Assembly (NCBI GenBank): GCA_016165875.1
Contig: JABBOT010000027.1
Span: 2,705,939-2,769,938 of the forward strand
DNA from: Acanthopleura granulata
Lineage: Eukaryota > Mollusca > Polyplacophora > Chitonida > Chitonidae
Reading direction: 5' to 3'
Length of the DNA stretch: 64,000 nucleotides
Part shown: positions 46,924-58,075 of the stretch, piece by piece
Layout: each line of letters begins with the position of its first letter
Numbering within the stretch: the stretch's first letter is position 1
Translations under genes and position numbers: made by a program
The notes under the pieces: model-generated
Told to the model about the DNA's origin: nothing
What the model saw: only the letters and a program-made list of their open reading frames with translations
Database searches by the model: none

Positions 46924-49900
46924 ATGGGTTATACAGTGACAGAAGAGAGAGAAGGCGGGCCCAAACCGCCTTGTAGGCGACGGAGAATTCAGTACATTTG
47001 TATTGGCACTACTGTGACTGCCATGCTCTGTCTCTGCTTGGTTCTGATCACTCATCTGATAACTCGGGAAAAACCTAACCTTGCAGAAAATATCTTTACG
47101 GAGAACGATGGTGAAGAATATTTTTCTGATGCGATGAGTTCAAGCATTACTACAACAAGGACAAGTAAACCTACAACGGCAAAAACAGTAAACACATCTA
47201 TCAATACCGGTGCAAGGGTAAAGTTGGCTTGCTTTGCTGTACAAGGTACGATCGCTGACGATGCTTATGTGTTCAAGGGAATCCCATATGCACAACCTCC
47301 CGTTGGGGTCTTAAGATGGAAAGCGCCAGTGCCGTTGAAGGCGGGAACCTCAGAAAAGTGCGGTAACGCTACTGTTTATGCGGATGGATTTCGGGAAATG
47401 TGCTTCCAGGCAAGTTTCCAGAATCCCATCAGTTACCAAGGCTCGGAAGATTGCCTCTATTTGAACGTATGGACGCCAACTTTGAATTCCTCCGCCCGAC
47501 TGCCGGTGATCGTGTATATCCACGGTGGAGGTTTGGTGGCAATGGACGGCAACACTCCGACCTATTCCCCTAACCCGAACATCACCGTGTCCGCAAACAT
47601 GGTGTTCGTTAGCATGAATTACCGCCTGGGCATCTTTGGCTTCCTCGCTCTGGATCTCCTCTCTGAGGCCAGCCCGACCAACACGTCGGGAAACTACGGT
47701 TTAATGGACCAGATTCTGGCGCTGGAATGGGTCAAGGCCAATATTGACAAGTTCGGGGGCAACTCAAATATGGTAAGCTTAGCCTAATACAGCCACCTTT
47801 GAATATTTCAAACAGAAATATTCATGTTTGACAGGCGATTAGGTTCTATGGCAATCTGCAGTATAGTTCCATCCAAGCCTGATACTAGAAAATCAGTTAT
47901 ACCTGCAAGGTTCAATCCCAAATAAAACAGTTTCTATAATGAAAAAAAAAATTATAAATGAAATCTGTGAGGGTGAGATAGTATGTTGTGAATGGAATGG
48001 ACATTCCAGGTCAGTAAGCGCACGAACCATTGCCAAGGCAAAATTCACCTCACATCATCAATTGACTAAGTAAGACGGTAAGGACACAGTGCATGTTGTT
48101 AAAGATACCGGAGAGACAGAAGGGATGATTTGATGTGTAATCACTGTGCAAGTCGTGAACCCTGATAGTATAGGCCCGTTACAACCCCTAGTGTCGTATC
48201 CCATCCCCTGAAGTGTTATATTAACCCCCCTCCCCCCGTGCATGAAAGCTATATTCGTTTGCGCGCGCAGGGTGGAATGTTGCGTCACTGGGCATTGTGC
48301 CGTCTGCTCGCAAGTAATGTTTCCTAAAATCAGAAGCATGGGTTTAGTCAGAAAGTTGGTAACAAGGTTTTAAGCACATGATCGACCTTACAGTGACCTT
48401 AACCAATGCAATCTTTGTCAAAGTTTAAAGTGCATGGCCTTAAGCTTTCGACCGACTTTCGTAAGAAGCCATACAGTTTGTAACCTTAGAGTAGCGCAAT
48501 ATCATACACTGAGTTTTAGAAAATCTGAAACGACGGTATTCTCAGAAACATGATAACAAACTTTCTATTCTACGAGTGACCTTGACCTCATTATGAAAAG
48601 CGTGGAAAGAATTCCTCAGTTCTATGTCACAAAACGAAAATAGGCGTGCATATACAATAACTGAGTGAAAAGACAGAAAACTGTGATATTTCAAACAAGT
48701 AATTTTTCGTTATAAGATTCAACTCCTACATGACCTTGACCTTTGGGCTGATTTTTATCAAAAATCATTCAGTTCACAATAATGACATATGCCAAATATG
48801 AAGAAATTGGAAGTAAATGGTAGCAAGGTTTTTAACCCATGAGTAGCTTTTCAGTGACCTTGACCTGTGACCTCATTATCATAGGCCTTAAGAAAGTTCC
48901 CCAGGACAATATGTCTTGTTTATGAAATACCACAATCAGATTCCTTCAGGTTCTCCGGCAATTCAAAAAAACAAATCGCGGCGGCGGCGGTTGCGGATAA
49001 ATCCCTTCACTGCCTCCTCCTGAAGGGAAAGTGGTTCCGATTAAATGTAGTGAAATACTGCAGTCTAGAAATTTCGTGCACCATTTTTTTTTATTCTCGA
49101 TGTTCCCTAGAGCTGCCAGTTATGTTGATAAAGGTTTTTTGACGTCTACACTTCATATACTTCACGCAAACAGGTGACGTTGGCTGGTCATAGTTCAGGG
49201 GCGACTGCGGTGTACGCTCTCCTGGCGTCCCCGGCAGCTGATGGCCTCTATCACAGGGCCTGGCTCTCCAGCGGCTCTGTCAGTCTGAGCAACACCTTAG
49301 AGGAAGGGTCTACAGCTAACATGGCCTTCCTTAACAACACAGGATGCCGGGACATCGCTTGTTTGTACCAGCTCACTCCTGATGAGCTGATGAGGGCGAT
49401 CCCAATGGGGAGATGGTACGCTGATGACTTAACCCAGTTACCAGTGAAGGGAAGCCACAACGACCCGCTAGCCATGGCTGACGGTAGGTGCATGGAACAA
49501 ACAAAACTACAGGACTCGGGAAAGTGTGGCTTTGAGAGGAGATGGCGGGGGTGGAGGGAGTGGCAGGGGAGTTCATACTGAGGGACCGAAAATTATTTAT
49601 GAAGAGGGAAGGATCGCTACAAATGGAAATTTATCATAACACACCAATTCTATGGTGGTTAGAAGAATCCTGTAGCGCTTGAAGAACAGGAAAACAAGAT
49701 CAAGATTCCATCTTTCATTATAATTGTTAATCGCCTTAATCCAGCTAGTTTTCTTTCATGGTTATAAAAAATGCGACCATATATAAAAAGTTAAAAAGGG
49801 AAAATAAACTTCCGAATTCTCCAGTGCATGCCTCTTGCATCGCTCTTGGTAAATATTGCTACTGTGTCAGGTCAGTTGACTGCTGTACATCATTGGGTGT

Positions 49901-51836
49901 GATTTTTGTTAACATCTGTTAAGATTTTGACTTTCAGTCTGGGACAGCCTTGTGCAATGTAACTGTAGGCTACTTTGTCTTTCGGGGAAGAAAATCCTGT
50001 GGATTTGGTTGAAGACAAATAAATAATAATCCCACATTTTACAGTTCTTAAATCAGCATTGCTATTTAGGTCTAATAAACGAAGGCAAATCAGCATGAAT
50101 TTGTAAATTCTCTTGATTGGTGTTACGCCGTACTATGGAATATTCCACTACATATAACCCCGACAATTACGTTATCAGCAGTGTAAGTCTGGGTCAAGGT
50201 TTAAACTACATACTGTATACGATGTGCAGGAAGTATTTTGGTATTCCAATCGTAATAAAACATATTTATTCATATCTTTACAAAATGCAAATGAACTGCA
50301 TGAAACGATAAATGTACATATTTTCCTCTCTGTCGTATTAAGGTGTGGTCGTCCCATTTCCGCCATTAGAGGCCTGGGAACAGAACATTTCCCGGATAGC
50401 TGTACCTATTCTAGTGGGTAAGATATATATACGTCATATCAGTGTTCATCAGATGTATGTATACAGGTTTATACTCCGGTCAAAACAGCAAAGGCCATTA
50501 CTGTTCCATTGCGTAGTGGTTTGCTCTCTACTTCCTCTACCCCAAGCACTTCTCACAAGCACGTTCGAGTTCAGATTCTTTAGTTGTAACAATACTTTGA
50601 AGAGACGTATGCAATAGTGCTGTAAGATGCACACATCAAAGATTATGATCTGCTGTTGAGTAGGTGTGGAATAAGACATTACAAATCATAGGCTTGTAAT
50701 GCTGTACGTTCTTGGGTCATCTCACGACGATGCCTCTCTGCCCAGCGCATATGTATAGGCTACCGGTACAAGTTTCCATTGCTGCTTCATTTGAACAGGG
50801 ATCATGAGGCACCATCAATGCATGCAGCGTCAGTTTATATACTGATTTGTGTTCTTGTGTAATTTATCCGGTTAAAACTCCGACTGCCGATTTAAATGCC
50901 TTTTGGTATATTAACTGGGGATGGAAGCCCAGACCTCCCGCTTGCGAAGCGGACGATGGCTTTCTCACTGCCATAGATTTAGCTCGAGAACACCCTTTAG
51001 CACCATGGAATTAAGACTTCTAGAATCCCTCAGAATGCAATGGCTGTGAAGTTGAAGAAAAAATATGCAAACTGATAGTGTGCCGTGTAAAATTGTAAAA
51101 CATTATATGTGACAATAACAACTGTGAAATAACAAAATACTGAAACAGAGTCTTGAAATCGATTTAGTAGATTGGGATTTCTTTGCTTACAATTTGTTCA
51201 GTGTTGTTTCATTTGATGTATATCTCTTCAGGTTCAACTGCCCAAGAAGTTGACTTTTTTGCCATGCCCCAAGAAATCAAGTCATGGAACTGGACAGTGT
51301 ATGAAGAAAATGTACGAACCAGATTAGATACCTTTGGGGGTAATATTTCCCAAGAGGCATTGCAGCTGTATCCGGCCAACAATGAGTATGATCCCGAGTA
51401 TCAGTACACCACCATGGTTTCTGACGTAAGGGTCACGTGCCCTATCAGAAAACAGGCTGACGTCATGGCATCCGCATCGTCTGCAAACGTATACAGATAC
51501 GTGGTGACCTCACGCCCATCAAGGGAAGTGTCATATCTTGCTCTGACATCAAAACCAGCTTATGCTTACCATACATTAGACATGTTCGCTTTCTTTGGTG
51601 TATTAGAGTACTACATCCACCCACTCACCGCCGCGGAGAGAGATTTCCAGACAACAATGCAGACTGAGGTGTTCCACTTCATTCGAACAGGGGAAGTCAA
51701 ATCCTCCACCTGGCGAGCTTTTCCAAATTCCACTGCCATTTTGAACAGAAATGTAACTGTTGTTAGTCACTATCACAAGAATCGTTGTGATTTCTGGGAA
51801 AGAAATGGATTTTTTCCATACGCGTGGTCAAATTAG
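46924..51836 (+). CDS. Type II membrane carboxylesterase/cholinesterase-like protein B, 612 aa
   Basis: Tandem paralogue of the gene at 36935. Coding exons: 46924-47772, 49174-49483, 50343-50417, 51232-51836; GT-AG, phases 0, 1, 1, joining to 612 codons plus TAG. The ATG follows a 3' splice site by 11 bases. The cytoplasmic tail ends in a basic patch (CRRRRIQ), residues about 25-46 are the membrane anchor, and residues about 72-96 form a Thr/Ser-rich, mucin-like stalk that paralogue A lacks. Family motifs: VFKGIPYAQPPVGVLRWKAP, GSEDCLYLNVWTP, IHGGGL (complete oxyanion loop), MNYRLGIFGFLALDLL, GNYGLMDQILALEWVKANI. Predicted triad: Ser290 in GHSSGA, Glu417 in TAQEVD, His525 in YAYHTLDMF. The HGGG loop and full triad suggest an active hydrolase facing outside the cell. 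His replaces the usual Glu before the nucleophile. The cholinesterase choline-binding Trp region is not seen. Intron 1 (1.4 kb) carries a dispersed repeat. Substrate unknown. Confidence 0.93.
48361..48960. repeat. Dispersed TGACCTTGACCT-type repeat in esterase B intron 1
   Basis: The phrase TGACCTTGACCT or a close variant recurs four times (near 48394, 48578, 48731 and 48854) with similar intervening text (GTAGCAAGGTTTTTAACCCA, ACCTCATTATCAT). Spacing is irregular, about 120-185 bp. It looks like several diverged units of a tandem/dispersed repeat. Confidence 0.65.
50112..50155 (-). repeat. SINE 3' tail fragment, family 1 (esterase B intron 2)
   Basis: CTTGATTGGTGTTACGCCGT and TATTCCACTA match the 3' end of family 1; nothing else remains. 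Confidence 0.5.
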
Positions 51837-51870
51837 AAACCTGTTCACCTTTAGTGAAATTACGGGGTGT

Positions 51871-52444
51871 GTAGTCCGAGAAGCTCAGACGTTGAAATTT
51901 GCATTAGAAATGACGCTGTCCCCAGCGAGGCTCCAATTTTCCTGAGACCTGCCCTATACTCAACCGAAAGGCAATGCGGTCTGACTTTTAGACCGGCCTT
52001 CCACATCCAAGAAACGTCCAAGCCTAAAACTGTAATAAAACTATTCTCCGGAAACCTTGATGACTACATACCATTCTATTTAGCCTATCTAAATTATTCC
52101 AATCTCCGTTGCCCGCCTAAAATAAATTCCAAACGACTCCCTCTCGGTTCACATCTTGAACGCGTAACGACAATGGGCGGTTTTCCGGCAGTTATCACTC
52201 GGTGATGTGTCTCAGGCTATAAATCTACCTTAGATGGGATAAATAACGTGTAGTTATATATGTTTCCACGGAGTTTTATAACAGTTTCGTCCCATGTTAG
52301 GCTTGTTTCGCGGGCGTAGAGGGCCGGTCTGAAAGTCAGAGTGCATTGCCGCACGGTTGAGTATAGCACAGGTCTCAGAGGTGAAATTTGAGCGTCCGCG
52401 TCATTTCTAATGCAAATTTCAACATCATAGCAATCTTAGACTAC
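51871..52444. mobile_element. Foldback (long inverted repeat) element just after esterase B
   Basis: Arms 51871-52016 and 52305-52444 are inverted copies of each other over about 140 bp, separated by about 288 bp. Shared blocks include TTGAAATTTGCATTAGAAAT, GACGC, TGAGACCTG, CTATACTCAACCG, GGCAATGC, TCTGACTTT and AGACCGGCC. It has no coding capacity. Its left arm starts 35 bp after the esterase B stop codon. Confidence 0.8.
52034..52126 (+). terminator. Candidate poly(A) signals for esterase B inside the foldback loop
   Basis: AATAAA at 52034-52039 and 52121-52126 are the first canonical signals after the esterase B stop. Both lie in the loop between the arms of the foldback element. Confidence 0.4.
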
Positions 52445-53754
52445 GGGATGTGCACAGTGTGCGTTGACTGTTGGTATGTTTCTTTTCTTCAGTCTGTATA
52501 CATAGATAACACATAGACATCATTTCTTTAGGCTGATTACTGATAGTAAATCTTTTGACACTGACTTGCTGCTATAGGGTTGCGTTTCTATACCGTGAAG
52601 TATAAAAACATTTTGGTACTCCTAAGTACAGGAAAGGCAATACGCGGAAATGTGTTATTTGGAGGTCGGATGTTTGAATGTTGTGAACCTTTGTATTCAA
52701 TATATTACCCTAGATTTCTTGCACCTGAGATCCAGTGCTAAACCTAGCCAGAGAAACTTACTTTTTGTAACTTTGCATTACACAGAGCACTTCATTTAAT
52801 CCATCGCCCTATTGTCAAACCAATAGTACCAGTATATCTTGAACTGTTTCCTGAGGACCGGACAGGAACCTCAGACACGAACATTGCCACAACATCCTTA
52901 CATAAAAAACAGGTAAGGCCTTTATGCCTGTAATTCATACGCATTTAGCAGTTATACTCAAAGATGTTTACTTGGACGACAGAAGTCGATTCATGGAAGT
53001 CATTTGATGAGTGGAGGTAACTGGATTGCCCCGTTGATCATTTAGCAAGTCACTGAATAGCTCTGAGATCGGCTGGCCATTTTCCCAGCGCAGCTTCCAC
53101 ATTATTTCTGATATCTAATGTTAACTTGGTGGGAGACGTGGTCACAATGGAAGTAAAATTGCACAATGGGTCTCTTGGGAGCTGCCCACCACAAATTGTC
53201 ACCAAAGACTCTCAACCAGCCAAAGTGGTTGGGTCTGGAAATTCCTTGTTCAAGACATGATGTATGAAAACACAAACTAGGCTAAAATAATTAAAGAGTT
53301 ATAAAGAGTTATTTTTAAAAAATCTGTATTTGACAGCTGTATAGTTTGCTAACAGTACTAAGCATAGATTTTGCAATATTAAAATGCATAATCTTGGCAT
53401 AAAAAAGGAAACGTGACCTAAAAACATACAGCAATAACCACATGGTATAGATAGTAACAGAAATGGCTGTCAATGTCATGCAAATTTCCTTCAAGCTAAT
53501 TCCTTACCTAAAACATGGAATCTTTGAAGTGCAGGAACGAATATCTATTTTATCTGTACCATTATACAGCACCTATATTGAAGGTATCTTACGTTCCACT
53601 TCTCTTCATCACTTAAGTACTTCACGCTTGGTAAAGATCATGAATTTGCTACAGCAAAAGTCAAAGTCAAAAAACAGCGTGTTAACAGAGGAGAACCATC
53701 TTGTCTAATGTAACTCCGACCTAGGCTCTGTAGTCTATTATCATTCACTCTTAC

Positions 53755-53925
53755 CTTCTGTCAGAAGATTTCTTACACGTGGATGCTCAATATGTTGTTC
53801 TACACCTTTCCTGAGAGTTTGGATGCACTTATCCCACTGAACGGAAATTTTACAGAGTCCAACTTTTGATGTCGCAGACATTACTACAGGATTGAATGTG
53901 CATTCAACATTGCGCCACTTGTACG
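53755..53925 (-). CDS. Possible coding exon on minus strand, identity unknown
   Basis: The minus-strand frame from ATG at 53881 encodes MSATSKVGLCKISVQWDKCI, continuing QTLRKGVEQHIEHPRVRNLL, and ends at TGACAGAAG followed by GTAAGAG, a good donor at 53754. The frame is also open upstream of the ATG (WRNVECTFNPVV), with possible acceptors near 53918 and 53926. The amino-acid pattern looks like real protein, but I recognise no family and found no partner exon. It lies downstream of TNPO3 on the same strand. Confidence 0.35.
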
Positions 53926-55914
53926 CTTTTCATACACCAAAAAACTAGATAAATAAAAAATCAAGAAATATAAAAAAGATAATTCAACAAAAATAGGACA
54001 AGTTAATGTATACATGGAAAATAAAATTTATCACCAAATAAAACAAAGGACAATCAGTCTACCCATTATAGGAGACATTATTGTAGATTAATCTTCAGAA
54101 CAAACCAGATCAGCTGGTAAACCCCAACCATTATTTTCTCTGCAGACAAGATGTGTGTGTGAAGGGCATGGTATTCTCTAAGTTTCCAGCAACGTATGAC
54201 AAAGCAGTGCAAATAAAACATGGCTGTTTGTTTTCAGTAATGGAAACTAACCACAAGAGATGACAATTTCCCACACTCCCCACATTGTGCTACTTTCTTG
54301 ACAGTACAGAGCATGTAATACAATGTTACTAAAGTTCATACAAAATGATGTCATCGCACAGCAGTAAGTTCGTGAACATCAGATATGTAATGGCCAGAAT
54401 CTGTTTTCCACAAAAACTAGACAGGCAACACTTTTTCATTTCTAATACATTTTAATTTGGTATACATATGAAGACTGAAATTGTAAACCTACGAGATTTA
54501 TTTTTAATTTTTTTTCAAAATATATCTAGTCTAGTATATGTTGGCTGTGATAGCTTAAATAAATAACAGCTTGAATTTCAAACATAAAAGGCTAGAAATA
54601 AAACAGAGTAAACTGAAATAAGACACACAATAAAGCACTGGACTGGACAAGGGTAACACATGGCAAGTGTGAAATAATACAGTTGACACAAAAACAATAA
54701 AAACTTACTCAGACCTTTAAACAGGGTTTAAAATATTTATTACAATCAGTATGCATATCATACAGTATTCAGTTCAATTTAATCATTAAAAATAGCCTAT
54801 TACTGGAATCCCATCCAGACAAAGTAGTAACAGTTATAGACACAATGTGCAGAAATTACTGTAGAAACAATTCTTATAATTAGATTTTCAATTATCAGAA
54901 TACTGAGTTCTGGACACAAAAGTGTTTGTGATAACCAGACAAAACACCACTCATGGTCACAAACTGTTTCCCTGCAAATCCAACCCTGTTATCTAACAAA
55001 CAAATCCACTTTGAGCCAGGTTTAGGATTTGAGTCAGTGTAAAAAAATAGTGCAGATAAGAATAAAGGAAGTGCATGGAGATGAAAATTCATACAGAGAG
55101 ATGATTAATTTCATTGCAATTTAAGCTGACAAAACAAAAAGACAAAAAGATGTTTACATGCATGTTTGATCAGTAGTACAATAGATGCCATGAACTGCTG
55201 GTGGGCAAAGAAAAAGTAACGACACTTAGTCTGAAAACAGTGCAGGTCATGACAAAACATAGGTAAAGCCCTGGGAACCAGTCCATCCTTATGTATTCCT
55301 AACTGTACAGTGAAGCCTCTCTCACACAAGGACCTCCAACAGACAAAGGTGAGCATCACAAGTGTAAGATACTACACAGAAATATCCTCAAGATCTTGGA
55401 CATTCCATGGGACACATGTAGCTCTCTGTATCTACAGGACAGGCTACTACTATTCCTCTCGGAGAAAACAAATAAACAGTGTAAAAATATTACCATAAAT
55501 TTCTCAACATACAGCAATCTCCTCCTACAGACAAACATTTCACTTTACCGGTATGTGTGTACAACAGGCGATAAAAAAACAATGCTTAACATTTTAGTTT
55601 TCCACACTGTTAAAACTGGCAACTGCCTGTGAAAACAGGTGGCAGCTGCAGGTGAAAATGCTCCAGGCTAACGGTACCCAGTAGTTGGACACAGCTGGTA
55701 ATCTTGGAGATGTCGTGATCAGATGTGATCAGCCAGGTTTTACTTCCCAGATTGAGGTAAAAAATACATCCTACATCTCTAAGTATGGCAATGAAACTAG
55801 ACATCTACAAAGTGAAAGAAATCAGATCGTACGTATTATATGGTGAATATTTCACCCAGTACATTACGAGAAATCAATGATGAGCTCTTTAGCCAGCTCC
55901 ATTACAAACTTTAC

Positions 55915-56185
55915 TCACATACCTGTACAAATATATATGGGTGTTGTTTGTGGTTTTAAGGTCATTTTCACACTGTCACAAACGATGCCAAGGATGCCAA
56001 ACATTCCCATTTTAAAACAACTAACAAAATAACATCATAACTCTCTGTGAAAATTCCATTTCATTTAAGCAAGAGCCTTCGCAGGCTTCACTCATATACC
56101 TGTACAAATATCTGTACTGGTTGTAATTGGTTCATTTTCACATTGTCACCCCAGTATGCCAAGTATTCACAGTTCAGAACAATTC
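55915..56185. repeat. Two diverged copies of about 100 bp, probable TNPO3 3' UTR
   Basis: TTTACTCACATACCTGTACA and TTCACTCATATACCTGTACA, each followed by AATATNT, a GGTTNTAANGGTTCATTTTC-like block and CACACTGTCAC or CACATTGTCAC, then ATGCCAAG. The copies are about 175 bp apart in the same orientation. Confidence 0.65.
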
Positions 56186-56844
56186 AGAAAATTACATCAT
56201 AGTTGTAAATTTCATCATACATCATAGAAGGCTGGCACTGTCAATGGTAGTGAGAGATGGCAGGGGTCCTACATACATGTACATGGAAGCCTATGTACAG
56301 ACTATTTACATACAATTTACTCAGCACTCCTCATCTTTCATGTCCACTCACACTAGTAACAGTCACTCTGAAACACAAGTATTAACAATGTCAGCAACAG
56401 ATGGGGTAGGTGGGAACAGTCAATCTGTCCCTGATACCCTCCCCTGGTAAAACACGCCACTCTAACCCTTTTGCATGTATAATGTACTGCCAAGAATTTT
56501 CCCAGACCCAGAACACTCCTTACACAAATGCCTCACTATTAGGTATAATTAGGAAATTCAGATGACTGTCTTATAATGACGGTTGTAAACACCAAAATTT
56601 CAACTATGAACTCAGATTACGACCAACTCAAAATTCACACATCTACTGATGAGTACAAACAACAAAACATCACGATTTCTATAAGCAGTTTTCCACTAAA
56701 ATTACTAGGAATTTGTTTCAGCACAGAGCTATGACTGAAAGGTAGCAGACTGATATATGTTATTCACTTGAATGTTCACTGCCACACTTATTTATATAAG
56801 TGCTATTTATAGAATAGAATATTTAAGCTATATGGTGGCTGTTC

Positions 56845-57020
56845 TTTTTATGGGTGGAGGAAGCTAGAGAGCTCAGATTTAAACCACATATGTTTGGCAG
56901 ATTACTGATGAACTTTCTCATATAACGTACAAACTTTCTTGTCATACTGGTGGAAGATTTCTTCATGACCACTGATCAAAATAGTCCCATCTGACAGCTT
57001 ACCCTCAACATGACCCCCAA
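56845..57020 (-). repeat. SINE-like repeat fragment, second family
   Basis: TTTTATGGGTGGAGGAAGC, then ATTACTGATGAACTTTCTCA, match the module order of the copies at 19815 and 23835. The head is missing. Confidence 0.55.
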
Positions 57021-58075
57021 AACAATGGGAGCAGAGAATCTAGAAAAAGATACTGAACTGGCATCTCAAGTGAAGTTGCGATGTTAAAAAAGCAGTAAAT
57101 ACATGAAATGCAAATTGTACCATCAGGATACTATTCCAAACCACTTTACACCACAAGTAATTCTGGGGTACTTTAACAGCAAACTCAATAGCAATATGTT
57201 GTCTGCTTGAAGTTTGCACAGGCTGTGATAGTAACTGGATAATTAACTTTGCATCATCAAAGTGTGTGACTGGAGATAAAGTCGCTGGAAATAGATCTGT
57301 CAGTGAAACACTTGGGACAAGTAAGTCATGTCCTCAAACCGTTCTAGGGCATGGTAGTGCTAAAGTCACCACAGAGACATGTAATCCCAGAAACATTGTT
57401 AATGTTGAAACGTTGATTTCAAATGTTTTGTGAAAGTTAGCCCTCGATCATGAGTACTGCACTCACTATTGTCTTACTATTATCAACAGGCAAGGCATCT
57501 CTTTTGAGATTGTGCAGTTTGTGGAGCTACTTCTGTAATGGAGAACTCCATAAAAAAAATCAATATTCTATCCTTAACAGAATAACTATTGAATCTGTGT
57601 GGAAAGTTTTATCAATACTGTTGTTATAACAGCGTATTTGGCAGTTGTAATGTTGAGGCCCTGAGCACTGCGCAGAACAACTTCGCCACAATGCACACAT
57701 GTTGTATTCAGCACCTGCAGGATTGACAACAGTGGCATTCACATAAACACACCTGTCACAGCCTCACTCACATTATATCACTACTCTCAACTCATCACTT
57801 ACATTTACAAAACTGTTTCAGTTCTAGGGAACCAGTCCAGATGCAGGATTTCTTTGTAGTATTGCACAACTATTTTTGACAAAAATCCATACTCGGACTG
57901 CTTGTCAGAGGAACATGGGCGTTTTGTAGGCTTTGAGCCTATATAGGCATACCTCGAGTATGTGGCAGTATGAGTTCTCACCATTCTCTGGCACTGCTTG
58001 GGCATCCACAGGATGCGTAGCACACACACACATGGCTAAAGCGATTGGTTATTTACAAGACGGCAGAGGTCAATC

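Larger units (their letters stand above)
52445..58075. other. Region between esterase B and TNPO3, including probable TNPO3 3' UTR
   Basis: No ORF above 60 codons here shows family motifs. Three exon-like islands flanked by good splice signals (52748-52912 plus, 53089-53260 plus, 53755-53925 minus) are discussed in the findings. From about 54.7 to 58.07 kb the sequence is AT-rich, unspliced-looking and directly downstream of the TNPO3 stop; AATAAA on the minus strand near 54739 is a possible end. A second-family SINE lies at about 56845-57020, and a diverged duplication of about 100 bp at 55915-56185. Confidence 0.5.

Noticed and set aside
36935..51836. Calling either esterase an acetylcholinesterase
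   Set aside because: The choline-binding Trp region and the FGESAG elbow of cholinesterases are not present; only the general family motifs and triad are.
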